A DNA stretch of 64,000 nucleotides from positions 119,248,437-119,312,436 of the forward strand of contig NC_134538.1 of NCBI RefSeq assembly GCF_050624435.1, in the 5' to 3' direction. Position 1 is the stretch's first letter. Each line of letters starts with the position of its first letter. Below are positions 1-10,249 of this stretch, piece after piece. Source of the stretch: Tenrec ecaudatus. Lineage: Eukaryota > Chordata > Mammalia > Afrosoricida > Tenrecidae. The position numbers and the translations under genes were made by a program. The notes beneath the pieces are model-generated. The model was given only the letters and a program-made list of their open reading frames with translations, did not search any database and was not told the origin of the DNA.

Positions 1-261
1 TTAGATTCATTTAGGAGCAGATGGAAATAGAATGATTGCAGCCTGCATGGAGCTGAAGAATCCTCTGACAGAAAATGCTCTCCATTGAGAACAGTGTGAA
101 AGTCATTTTAAAAAGAAGAGTAGATTTCCCATTCCTGTTTCCCCATAGGGGAAGAGGGCTTGTGATAGCTGTACTTACTATGTTTTATTTTTGATTCAAT
201 AACTCCCAGTTTTTCCTCCTAAAGATGACAACTGCAAGTACTATTTTGCTAGAGATCATTC

Positions 262-1442
262 AATAATGGTTGTAGCAGGACATTGACTGGGTGCTGTCTG
301 AGGTGGAGGCCAGATTCAGAGGCTGTGGAACAAGGGGGATCCTGGCTGATGTCAGATGGATCCAGGTTGAGAGCAAAGAATACAAGACATAGGTTTGTTT
401 GTGCTTCATTGAGTATTCTAAAGCATCAAATTGTGTGGACTACAACAAACTATGGATAACCTTGAGAAGGGGCCTGCAGAACCTTAGATTGTCTCTAGCA
501 GAACTTGTGCATGGACCAAGAGGCAATTGTGGGAACAGAATCAGGAAATACTAGTACTGCGTGGTTTAAAATCAGGAAAGGTGTGTGTCAAAGTTGTATC
601 CTCTCATGATATTTGTTCACTCTGTATGCTAAATGAATCCTCAGAGAAAATGGCTCAAATGAAGAAGATTGTGGTATCAGGATCAGGATTGGAGGAAGGC
701 TTATTAACAACCTGCAATATGCTAATGACTCAAATTTGCCAGCTGGAGGTAAGGAGGACTTAAAGCACTTGGTGATGAAGATGAGGATTGTGGTCCTCAG
801 TATGCACTGCAGTTCACTCTAAAGGAAAACAATATCATCACAATTCGACTGGTAGTTAACAGGATGGAAAACAGAGACAAGAATGAAGTTGTCAAGGACT
901 GTTTTGTCTTGCTGGGATCCTCAGTCACTGCTCAGGGAAGCAGCAGGCAAGTGATCAAACGATGAACTGCACTGGGAAATCTGCTGCATCTCTTTAAAGC
1001 ATTTTAAACCAGCACGGAGGTTACTCTGAGGACTAAAGAACTGACCCAACGCAGGCTATTTTAATTGCATTAAATGCCTGGCATTGAATAAGAAGACTGG
1101 AGAAAACCTGATGCACTTCAAGTACCATGTACCATCAACAGAACAAATGAATCTTTCTTGGAAGAAGTAGAGCCGGAATGATCCTTAGAGGCAAGGCTGG
1201 GGAGGCTTCCCTCCCGTTCTTTGGACACGTTGTCCAGAGAAACCATTCCCTGGAGAAGGACATCACACTTGGCACCAGAAAAGAGGAAGACTTCAACAAG
1301 ACAGAGCGACCCAGTGGCTGACTGAACGCGCTCAGCCACAAGAGCCACTGAGGTGGTGGGAGATTGGGCAGTGCGCTGCTCTGTTGTAGGTAAGGTCACT
1401 GTGACTCAGAGTCCACTCAAGGCCACCTCACAACAACAGCAT
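262..1442 (+). mobile_element. RTE/BovB-class LINE, 3' half (RT to 3' end)
   Basis: This is the reverse-transcriptase and C-terminal part of an RTE-clade LINE, a non-LTR retrotransposon that copies itself by target-primed reverse transcription. The same blocks recur near 15.7, 24.2 and 26.7 kb: a segment encoding about 'AGFR' followed by 'IADVRWI', then 'GVRQGCILSP'-like and 'NLQYANDSNLP' stretches. The RT catalytic box at 718-729 reads Y-A-N-D instead of YADD. Several frameshifts and stops are present. The 3' end (about 1390-1440) carries the shared RTE/SINE tail, with GTCACTGTGACTCAGAG followed by a CAACAACAGC run. The 5' half (endonuclease) is absent, which is ordinary 5' truncation. Confidence 0.85.
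527..763 (+). pseudogene. RTE reverse-transcriptase fragment (dead)
   Basis: A 78-codon open stretch lies within the RTE copy. Residues about 16-33 (LKSGKVCVKVVSSHDICS) match the 'gvrQGCiLSp' RT block out of frame. The catalytic YADD equivalent sits in another frame at 718-729 as YAND. It is a remnant, not a gene: the flanking RT sequence is shifted among all three frames. Confidence 0.7.
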
Positions 1443-2380
1443 CACGTCATTAGTAAGTGTTCCAGTGAAATAGAATGATGATGATTATAAAAATCTAACT
1501 CTCAATCATGTGCTCATTTACTCATCTTAGATTTTTATGTATTTTCTTTAATACTTACTATATTGACAAATATGCAAGGAAGAAAGTAAGTAATGGCATT
1601 AAAAACATTCATCAAATCTTTTTACATTTTAAATAATATATTCTATCATTCATGCACCTACATACACACAATAAATGAAAATACAATGTTTAGTGAACTA
1701 TTTTATTTTGAGCATATCAACACTTGAGTCAGAAAACTCTGTATTAATATTGTATTAATATAATTTACTCTTGGTAAATAGGTTTCCAAGATATTAACCC
1801 ATAATTCTTAATAATAATAAATATTATTTTTTAATTAATATCATTGCGAAAAAGTTACATTTTAATTATTTTAATGGCATATCAGTTTCCAAATTAAAAT
1901 TGATTTTAAAGCATTTTATAACATCCATGTAATTCTGATGACTTCTGGATCATGTCTTACATATTTTTCAAAAGTACATATATATGGATATATAAAGTAC
2001 TTTGTATATGTACTATAAAATTTTATATATATATCCCATTTATCATATATATATCCTAGAATAGTACTAAGAGAAAGAAGAGAACAAAGGTACACAAATA
2101 TAAATTTAAATTTAGTCAGTAAAAGGCACACTATATGTTTAACCAGTTACTGAAGTAAAAATTAAAATATTTTATTCCTTTTACTTTAGCTATCTCTCAG
2201 CTAATTGTTGACTATATTTTTGGTCGGAACTAAGTTAAACTCTGGAGAACAATGACACACAAACAACTCTGTCCACATAGACTTTGCAACCTTGTAAGAC
2301 AGAAGATTGACGTAAACATTGATTTATATAATGATGATTTTTATAAAACCGGGCAAAGTGCTCTGACAACATATGACAGG
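1443..2380. other. AT-rich unique DNA with TA-rich patches
   Basis: No gene or recognisable repeat is visible. TA-rich runs at about 1740-1830 and 1975-2060 resemble decayed microsatellite. Short open frames on both strands have no coding-like composition. Confidence 0.6.
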
Positions 2381-2850
2381 AGAGTGTGATGTTAATTAGG
2401 GCATCAGGGCACATATCTCAGCAGTAGTGGCCTTTGGTCAGCAAGCTGAGCATTAGAGTAGTTAATCAGATGAGGGATGAAATGCAGAGTAGGGGAGAGA
2501 AGAATGTTTGAGGCTGCGGGATTGCTGTGTAGAAACATGTTGTGTCGAAAGAGCATGAGGCATTGTAAGATGCTGTGTCATGTGGAGTGACAGAATTGGG
2601 TTGTGAACATATCCCTTTGGATAGACCAGGAAAGCCAGTGTGAGAATGTAGCGACCACTTGAAAGGCTGTCACTTGTCTTATGCAAGGAATGCATCAGTA
2701 CAGACGAGAGTGGTGGCACACCTGGAAAGTACCAAATAGGTTCAAGGAACCAGTGAGAGAGATATGGGCGATGTAAGCATAATTGTGCCTTAGAATTTAG
2801 GCTTTGTAACGGAATGAATGGACGTGTCATTCAGTATGTATATGAATTAA
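2381..2850. other. Unidentified purine-skewed segment
   Basis: The plus strand is G/A-rich relative to its flanks. The minus strand has a 122-codon open frame (2462-2830) that I do not recognise; its composition (His, Leu, Pro and Ser rich) follows from the base skew. It could be an old repeat or a decayed retrocopy. No poly(A) tail or target duplication was seen. Confidence 0.4.
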
Positions 2851-3800
2851 CTATTGTTCCTCATGTTAAAGATCAGATTTTTTAAATTGCACTAATAGAG
2901 TTTTCTTTTAAGTCCTGCTGAATGTTAAATGTTATCACTTAACCTTCAAACATATATTTAAATGATCATTTAAAAATTATCTTTGTTGATAAAATTACAA
3001 GATTATCATCTATGGTTCAATTGTGATTATGTCACAGCTGGTTGCTATATATAATATATATGTGTATATACAATATAATATCACACACTTATAAAAACAT
3101 CTCCCTAAAACAAAAGAATTCTTTTGCTGTTGATAAGCTATCGTGTTGCTGGCTCTGATATGGGCATTCAGAGTATCACTAAGGACTTAGCTCCTTTGCA
3201 TTTTTCAATTGCATCATTTTTTTGTACGTTGGCTTTAGTTTTCATAATTGTTTCCTGTATCCACAAGATGACAGCAACATCTTCAGCCCTCACTTTTCTG
3301 TGTCTGACAAGGAGGGTAAGGAAAAGTGGAGGGAGGTTAGTCAAGTATCTGTCGAGCAGATCGTTCACAGAAATCCTCCCAGCATACTTATGTTTCTCTT
3401 TGTCTACAAGTAGGTCATGTAGCCAGCTGAGCCAGAGAAGAAACTGGGCACATCGTTTTTGGAAACAGTTCTTTCAGAAGGGAGAAGAAATACTATTATT
3501 GGATATAATTAATACATTTGCATTCTTAGGATAAAAATCATCTACTGCTATTTATCAACTACTTGTGTATTTCATCAATCCAGAGTTCTCAATTAATGTT
3601 CAGTAAGATTTTCTAATTAAACATATTTTTCATGTTTATGTCAAAATTTGTTTCTATATTTTTAAAATGTTCATTTCATCCATATTTTAGGTATGGTGTT
3701 TATAACTTTTGTAGTTGCACTTCTTATTTTTATCTCTTTGATTTTTAAGAATGTTCCTCTGTCATTTTAAGATTTTGAACAAAGATCTCTATCATTGTTA
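2851..3800. other. AT-rich DNA, no recognised element
   Basis: A short (TA)n-like patch lies at 3045-3080. The 136-codon frame at 3124-3534 begins in this patch and matches no family I know. The stretch 3540-3790 is T-rich and might be very old LINE antisense sequence, but I cannot support that. Confidence 0.5.
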
Positions 3801-3802
3801 GA

Positions 3803-4018
3803 ACCCCTGGTGGTGTAGCAGATAGATTACTGTGTCCAAAGGAGGGGTTGCTAACCAAATGATGGGTAGTTTGAACCTAGCAAGTGCTGCAGAGGAGGAA
3901 GATGAGGCTATCTCCTCCTATCCATATTTACAGCTTCAGTAACCTAAAGGGACAGTTCTGCTCTGTCCTACAGGGTCACTATGAGTCAGAGTCAACTTGA
4001 TAGCAGTGAGTTTGATTT
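3803..4018 (+). mobile_element. AfroSINE-type tRNA-derived SINE
   Basis: The head reads 'CCCTGGTGGTGTAGCAG', then 'GCTAACCAAATGATGGGTAG' (box-B-like region) and 'GAACCTAGCAAG'. The tail reads 'GGGTCACTATGAGTCAGAG', then 'CAACTTGATAGCAGTGAG'. This is the standard order for afrotherian SINEs. The tail equals the RTE 3' end seen in this window, consistent with mobilisation by RTE. Nearly full length. Confidence 0.88.
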
Positions 4019-4025
4019 TGGATTT

Positions 4026-4545
4026 ATATCACGATTATAGAATCTTTTAAAAGAAAGATTAATTGTTTTAAAATTCTCCTATACACTTGTTTATGTTTCT
4101 AACTTGGTAGGAGAATTAAAAATAACGATAATAACCAAGAGACCCAGGGCCAATTCTTGCGATCATATTGTACAACAAGAAATCTCATGTTATTGTCTGA
4201 AAATTAATTTAAACATGTTTTGTGAAATAACCAGATCACAAAAAGAGAAGAAAATTGATCAATGTTTCCTAGCTCCCTAGGGATTCATTTGATCTAAAAT
4301 AAGTTAGGCCAAAATACTGACAAAAAGACCTGAAGTCTTCCTTTAGTATGTAACTAAGGTTTCTTGAAAAAAATAATGTTTTGCATAATTATCAGAATAA
4401 GAACAAGGATTAGTTTATTGCATTCTTTTATATCTCTGACACTTGACTCTTCAGTTGTACAGGAGAGGCCAGAGAAGCAGTTCATGCTGGAAACAAGGCC
4501 CATTCCTCTTGAATAGATCTGTGAATCCAGGGTGTAGCCTTCATT
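4026..4545. other. Unique AT-rich spacer
   Basis: No gene or identifiable repeat is seen between the SINE and the SPIN element. Confidence 0.5.
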
Positions 4546-4554
4546 GCTCTAAGG

Positions 4555-4733
4555 CAGTGGTCCTCAGTCTTCCTGATGCTGCAACCCTTTAATACAGTTC
4601 CTCGTGTTGTGGTGGCCCCCCAACCATTACATTATTTTCATTGCTACTTCGCAACTGTTATGAATTGGGCGATCCCTCTAAAAGGGTCTTTCGACACCCA
4701 AAGGGGTCAGGACCCATAAGTTGAGATCTGCTG
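4555..4733. mobile_element. SPIN-like hAT non-autonomous element (179 bp)
   Basis: A short DNA transposon. The left terminus starts CAGTGGTCCTCAGTC; the right terminus, reverse complemented, starts CAGCAGATCTCAACTT. These are hAT-type inverted repeats. It is flanked by a perfect 8-bp target duplication CTCTAAGG (4547-4554 and 4734-4741), the hAT signature. Internal text (AACCATTAC, CATTGCTACTTC, GACACCCAAAGGGGTC) matches my memory of the SPIN family, horizontally transferred into tenrec, bats, bushbaby, opossum, rodents and others. There is no coding capacity; transposase must come in trans. Confidence 0.88.
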
Positions 4734-4981
4734 CTCTAAGGGGTCAACTGGACTAAGTTTGCTCATCTGATCAGTCAAGTTCTTTGTCAAGCACTAGCTA
4801 GGAGAGTTATCTCTTATCTTGTGGAGTCTACCATTTCTTTTCCATAAGTCTATCAAAGCTGCTCCTTCCAGGTGATCATGGCTTAAAGACCTATCGAGGA
4901 TTAATGCTTGACTGTCTATAGAGTCATCTGCCATTTCTCAAATTCTCTAATCTGGGTTCCCTTGATATTTAAAAACAAAAC

Positions 4982-5162
4982 AAACCCTCACTGTCATTGA
5001 ATTGATCCTGACTCACAGTGACCCTCCAGTACAGGGTAGAACTGCTCCTGTGGGTTTCCAAGACTGTAACTTTTATGGGAGTAGAAAACCTTCTTTCCCT
5101 GCAAGGGAACTTGTGGTTCTGAACTGGTGACCTTGTAGTTAGCAGCCTAAGTGTTCCCAGAT
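4982..5162 (-). mobile_element. AfroSINE-type SINE, reverse
   Basis: Reads in reverse from the tail (CACTGTCATTGAATTGATCC, TGACTCACAGTGACCC) through 'GTGGGTTTCCAAGACTGTAA' to the head ('GTAGTTAGCAGCCTAAG'). Near full length, moderately diverged. Confidence 0.85.
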
Positions 5163-5211
5163 AGCCGGCCTGATATAAAGACTTGAGAACAGATAGTTTA
5201 TTTGAAAAGTG

Positions 5212-5545
5212 TGGTAGTTCATAATTTCATGTCAACCTGATAAGTAAATATAGGGGTGGAGTCTAGCATGTCAAGCAGCCTGATGATGCCTCCTTGTGGG
5301 CATGGCCTTCTCATCATGATTCTGGGAATGTCCTCTCTTTCTGTCTCACCTTTCTTCTGGCAAACTACTTGGAGACCTGCCAGATCCCTGGAGATGCAGC
5401 GAACACTGGATCCGCAAGACTTGCACCCATGCTTGTGGCTGCATGAGTCTGAGAAGGGATTTATGAACTAGTATCAGATTTATGGACTTGTTCTGGACTG
5501 GCTGTATGTTTTCTCATGCTACCTGGGATAAGTCAAGATCCCAAC
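5212..5545 (+). mobile_element. LTR-like repeat (recurrent family), 3'-truncated
   Basis: One of at least seven copies of a family in this window. It starts GTGGTAGTTCATAATTTCATG, then 'GGGGTGGAGTCTAGC', 'GGGCATGGCCTTCTC', 'GCATGAGTCTGAGAAGGG' and 'TGTTTTCTCATGC'. Related copies continue to a TATAAAG-like stretch and end near CTAACACA. This copy lacks that 3' part. Best interpretation: a solo LTR of an old endogenous retrovirus family. No coding sequence. Confidence 0.65.
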
Positions 5546-6555
5546 ATGCTAAACTTCCTTTCAGAAACTTCTCTATACCTTCCTGAAGATTTTATTTCAT
5601 TTACAGTTTTTTTTTTAATTACATTGTTCCTTATTTCCTAGGGCTGCTCTCAAACCATGACTTTTTCTTCATTTAGGGAAGGCAATTATTTAAAAAGGTC
5701 TTGCTACCAGCTTTACCAATATCCTATACAACATCTTATACACTCTTTTTTTTCTCATTCAATGTTTTAACATCTGATTCCCATCATTCTATCTAACTCA
5801 GCTTCTCATATACTATTATATATTCTGTTATAGTTACATCATATATTTGCAGATGACTGGTCCAATACTCCCAAGTTTTAACTCTTTCATATTCTAACTA
5901 TCAATGATCTATTCTTCTATTTAATCTCAGCCATTCATTTTGAGCACCAAACAGAGTTTCTTGGCATCATCACAAATAATTCTGTCATAGAAATAGTGCC
6001 ATATGTTACCAAAACCTTTTTCAGTCTTAGTTTTCTTTAACAAAAACTTTATATAAACACCATAAACCTCATTAAGACTGTCAGTAATTTTTCTCACCAC
6101 TTCTTTGTGCAATCAGTTGTACAAAAGATTTTTTTAACTTTTACAATTTTATTTTATAGTTGATCTTTATATTCCCTGGCTGGCAATTAATTTGATCACT
6201 TTTGTCCTTCCATCCTTTTTTCCCAATTTACATAGGAATTCCAGCATTCTGCAGTCAATCTTTCTAAAACCATGTCTTCAACTATGGGGAGTCAACAACA
6301 CTGGGGTCATGTTATGTGTATTATCAGCAAAATTAAAAGCAATCCATGAGTTTTTGTAGTATTAGTACACTGTTTAGTAAACTAACTGTTTCCTCTCCAT
6401 AACATCTCGCATGTTTTAATATTATTATTCTCGTCTATAAACCACATGTTCACTTCAAACATTTTCAATATAGAGATTAAATGTAAAGATTCCTTATATT
6501 TCATAGCCCTTATGTGCACTAATTGTATCTGAAAAAGGAACTCTGGTGTAATCGT
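5546..6555. other. AT-rich DNA, no recognised gene
   Basis: T-rich on the plus strand. Only short chance frames. It may contain very old repeats that I cannot name. Confidence 0.5.
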
Positions 6556-6559
6556 GAGG

Positions 6560-6702
6560 TATCTGTTGGGTGGCTGACCACAAGCCAATCCTTGGGAGAA
6601 GGATGAGGCCTTGTGGCCCTTACTTTACAACGTCGGACCCCCAAAGGGGGCCTTCTCTTCCACCCGACTGCGAGTTGGAATTGACTTGAAGCCAGTGAGT
6701 GT
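6560..6702 (+). mobile_element. Degenerate AfroSINE fragment
   Basis: 'GGGTGGCTGACCACAAG', 'GAGAAGGATGAGGCC' and a tail 'GAGTTGGAATTGACTTG' then 'AGCCAGTGAGTG' match the SINE order with strong divergence and an internal C/G-rich palindrome-like patch (about 6636-6650). Confidence 0.6.
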
Positions 6703-6799
6703 TTTCTTACCTGTATCGGCTTTCTTCTTAAGAACTCTGGACAGAAGGTGTTAACATGTGTGTACTGTCTTCTTTGATAAGAACTGACTAGAAATCATC

Positions 6800-7040
6800 T
6801 TTTGTTGTTGTTAGGCGCTGTGGTCACTTTCAACTCAAAGTGATTAAGGGAAGGAAACACAACCCAGGTCTTCACCCTCAGTCATTGGCACACTTGACAC
6901 AGCCACTGTGTCAATCGATTGCTCTGAGGGTCTACCCTGGGTTTTGATGGTTTTGAACCTCTACTTTGAAAAGCATGGTGTCCGGTTCTTGGTCCTTCCT
7001 AAGATCGCGTCCAAAGTGCTTAGTGTCGGGTCCAAGGTGG
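6800..7040 (-). mobile_element. RTE LINE 3' end, reverse
   Basis: Starts with TTGTTGTTGTTAGGC (complement of the RTE CAACAACAA tail). Continues 'CACAGCCACTGTGTCAATCG' and 'CCTCTACTTTGAAAAGCATG', matching reverse RTE ends at 33.8 and 41.7 kb. Confidence 0.75.
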
Positions 7041-7403
7041 CTGACGGAAAATATAAAGAGTGAATTCTCTCCAACCATCGGGAGGAAAGCTTCAAGAAAA
7101 AGACAGGGGGGTGCGGGTAGTTCTAGAGAATGACCCAGTGGATACGGAGCTGGAGCCTTCTGAAGTTCCATGATGGTGGGAGTGGGTGGTGGGGGGAAGG
7201 TAAATACACCCAAGACACCCAGACCTTCCTTGGGCCTGCCCAGCCGTCTGAACTTTGGCAGACTGTGGGACCACCTCACTTTTCAGCTTATATACCGACC
7301 CCCAATTACCCATACACCTTCCTTGTCCCTCCTCTGTCAGTCACTGATCAGGGCTTGGAGAGCCCGAGTGACCACCTCTCTACCTTGCTTCCTGGAGTGC
7401 GTG

Positions 7404-7440
<37 letters not shown>

Positions 7441-8060
7441 CCTCTAAGCTGGTCTGCACCACAGCCCTCCTCCCTCACAACTTCTCATCTCCAGCGAGCA
7501 CCTCATTTAGACTGCCCAGGTATCCAGGGCACCAGTCATTCCACGGGAAGGCTCAGGCCTCGCGCTCTCCCCCATGGGCCATCCTGAGGGGCCACAGCTC
7601 CGCTGCGACATTGCTCAGCTGGGCTCCTCCTCCCTGAGCCGCTCCGGGAGAACCTCCACTCCTGACCTGTGTGAGCCTCACCCTCTGCCCTGGCCTTCCT
7701 GCTTGACCTCTTCTCCTCCTGGCCAAGGTGCATCACATCTACTCACCCAAGGACCGCTGTGAGACCACTTCACTTTCTAAACAGAAAGAGCTCTACTCCT
7801 TCCACTCCCATCACCCCACGAATCCCTCCAGGCCAGCATCCCTTCTAAGCCTACTCTGGGCTAATCTAAGCACCGACTCCACCGACCTCAGCTTGCAACT
7901 GCTCAACTGGTCCTGCCATGTAAACCCCAGCACAGGTCCTGAACCCACCAGGGCAGCTCATCCTTCTCAGGGCGGCACACCTTTCTCTCGTCCACACCAG
8001 CCTAGTGTTTCTGGGCCGAGTTTAGATTGGAACCCATCAGTAATAGCGCTTCCTTTATTT
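7041..8060. other. GC-rich, pyrimidine-skewed pocket, unidentified
   Basis: Clearly richer in C and T than its AT-rich surroundings, with several overlapping open frames on both strands that reflect composition. I see no conserved protein. Possible explanations are an old repeat, a decayed retrocopy or a former promoter/exon region. It includes the (CA)n tract annotated separately. Confidence 0.45.
7399..7439. repeat. (CG)/(CA)n alternating purine-pyrimidine microsatellite
   Basis: GTGCGCGCGC runs directly into about 14 CA units (7411-7438). The uninterrupted pyrimidine-purine alternation over about 40 bp is a classic Z-DNA-prone tract. Confidence 0.95.
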
Positions 8061-8394
8061 TCTTCTTTTTACAATGAAATACTTCACTATTTTTATTCCG
8101 TTTAAATTGCTACTACATTTTCTTTCATGCATAATAAAAAGATTATTTCTGCTATTTTGCTTTTCTTAAATTAGTACCATCCATTTCCTTTTTCTCTTTC
8201 CTCTATTACATCTTTTCAATTCTTTCTCTCTTTCTGCACTCCTCTATTCTATCTGCCGTCTCTTCTTACTTGTTCTGAAGTTTATATTGCTCCTTTTCTA
8301 CACCACTCCAGTGGGTGAGTACCCTCATTCAACCCAGCCTTTTGATACCCTTAACAGCTCCTCAAAATTGTATAAGAAACAGCACAGAATGTGA

Positions 8395-8632
8395 GTCCGT
8401 ACAGTAACAAACAGGAGAAGCAGGCATAAACCAGTGGATAACATTCAGACCAAAGGAAAAGGCTGATGTTCAACAGGCTACGGAACTAACCGTAAGAGAA
8501 GTCAGACGAACGATCAATGGACAGAGAGTTTTAAAGACAGAAAGAAAAGAAGAATAGAAAAGCTAGAATTCTTACTAGAAGCCTTACAGGAAAAACTCCA
8601 AACAGAAACCCAAAAGACAAACTAAGATACCA
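8395..8632 (+). mobile_element. Old L1, ORF1 upstream part (5' side of LTR insertion)
   Basis: Purine-rich L1 ORF1-type coiled-coil sequence (for example 'CTAGAATTCTTACTAGAAGC', 'GCCTTACAGGAAAAACTCC') interrupted at 8632 by an LTR and resumed at 9234. The gap-free continuation on the other side supports one split element. Confidence 0.6.
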
Positions 8633-9233
8633 TGTGGGGGGAGGTCAGCCGCTTACAGACATCCTCCCCGAGGGCAGTTAGTCACCAGACTACAGGGTAG
8701 GCCTCACTCCCTGCTGCTGGGGACAATAAACCATTGCTCCGGGAGGCCTGCGACCAAGCGTTCACACCCTACCAATAATGATCTCTATCAAATGAGTCCG
8801 GCAACAGGCCAAACTGACTCTGTGACATCCAAAGTTAAGTTATCCGCCCATCTTATCACATGTACGCTCCCAATCCCTCCTCTTACTGTTGCATATATGT
8901 CCCTAGACCACCCCTCTCATTACTGTATTACCTATGGCACAACCCCTCCCTGTGATGTATGTCCTCACCTGTAAGTAGGGGGCTTGCATATCCCCAGAGA
9001 ATATAAAAAGGCTGGGCTAACATTAAAGAACACTCTCTCTCCCTCCACGTGGACCATCATGCGGGGCAGAGGTGAGATTGCTACCATGAATTGTGTCTGA
9101 CTCCATTTATTTCAATACTCCACTTCTATCTCTCATGCTCTCTATAACTTTACTATGATCTTTACTTATTATCACTGTACAATTGTGCCTACTGGAACCG
9201 TAATGATGTGTTAGGGGCTGGCTTCCCCTGACA
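8633..9233. mobile_element. Solo LTR of an endogenous retrovirus (601 bp)
   Basis: Starts TGTGGGGGGAGG and ends CCCCTGACA, an imperfect inverted pair typical of LTR ends. In plus orientation it has a TATA-like AATATAAAAAGG near 9000 and a possible ATTAAA poly(A) signal near 9022. GC content differs from the A-rich L1 around it. No internal viral region is attached, so it is a recombination-derived solo LTR. Flanking duplications are not clear (ATACCA / ATAACA), so the ends may be off by a few bases. The 60-codon frame inside (8792-8974) is not a gene. Confidence 0.7.
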
Positions 9234-10240
9234 ATAACACAATTATACAACACGAAAGGACAGCAAACTAGAATTGAAGAAATAGAAACCCAAATTAGTG
9301 ATCTTGAACACAAACCTTTTGACTCCAATCTACAAGAAGAACGAGCAACAAACTACGGAAAGCAGTCTGAAGAAAGCTAAGAACTACATAGCATACAATC
9401 AAGAGGAACAACTTACATTTCTATTGGGATTCCAAAATAGGAAGAAGCCAAAGAATCTACAGAGACAGGAGTATTAGAATCCCTGGAATTTTTGCAACGA
9501 TTCTTGGAGCAAGAGTTCCCAGCTGCCTACAAGATGGCAAGCTAACTATTCCGGAAGCTCAGAGAACTCCAAACAGGACAGATCTCAAAAGAAAAATAAC
9601 TTGACATATCAAATTCTCCAATATCAAGGACAAGAAAAGAATTCTGATGGCAATCAGAGAAAAAGAACAATAACATACAAAGGAGCACCAACTACAGCAA
9701 GCTTGGAATTTTTTCAGCAGAAACCCTTCAGCAAGGAAACAAATGTTTTGACGTAAATATCTTGAAAAAACAACAACAACAAAACGAACTGCTAACCAAG
9801 AATCTTATATCCATCAAAAGTATTACTCAGATAAGGAGAATGAGACTATTCTTAGACAAGGAGAAATTTAAAGAAATTTGTGAACACAAGACCACCATTA
9901 CAAAAAATACTAAATGGAGTATTATGATTAAATAGTCAACAACAGCAGGCAAATCTGAGATCAACGTACAATTCCACACAAAACCCAATATCCTCAAAGC
10001 AGTATCCAAAGCAATATACAAATATAGAAAAAATAACACAAAGAAACATAAGTCCCCACAACCTCAACTCCCCCCACCAAAAAACCACGCACATTGAAAT
10101 GACCACATACATCATTCACAATGCTGAATGTTAGTCAATTCAATGTACCAATCAAAAGATCGTATAAGAAAACAAAATCCATCAATATGCTGTTTACAAG
10201 AAGTGCATCTCGGACACAAAGTCAAAAGTAGACTGAAAAA
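9234..10240 (+). mobile_element. Old L1 (L1M/HAL1-like), ORF1 C-terminal part to start of ORF2
   Basis: Translating by hand gives shattered L1 ORF1p C-terminal-domain stretches: 'LTYQILQYQG', 'TYKGAPTTASLEFF', 'PRILYPSKVLL', then 'LQKILNGVL'. Further on, 10140-10225 resembles the start of L1 endonuclease ('HQYAVYKKCISD', the 'CCLQETH' block). Many stops and frameshifts, so this is an ancient copy. The order ORF1 then ORF2 start shows plus orientation. It cannot be decided here whether it is full L1M or the ORF1-only HAL1 lineage. Confidence 0.7.
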
Positions 10241-10249
10241 TAAAATGAC

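Noticed and set aside
2462-2830. 122-codon minus-strand frame that might be a viral or host protein
   Set aside because: I recognise no domain; base skew alone can explain it. Kept only as an unidentified segment.
3124-3534. 136-codon plus-strand frame
   Set aside because: No recognised motif, no start context or splice structure, and AT-driven composition.
7130-7637. Open frames ending in a His-Thr repeat
   Set aside because: The repeat is the (CA)n microsatellite; the rest has no conserved features.
8792-8974. 60-codon frame inside the solo LTR
   Set aside because: Non-coding LTR sequence; no similarity seen to an accessory protein.
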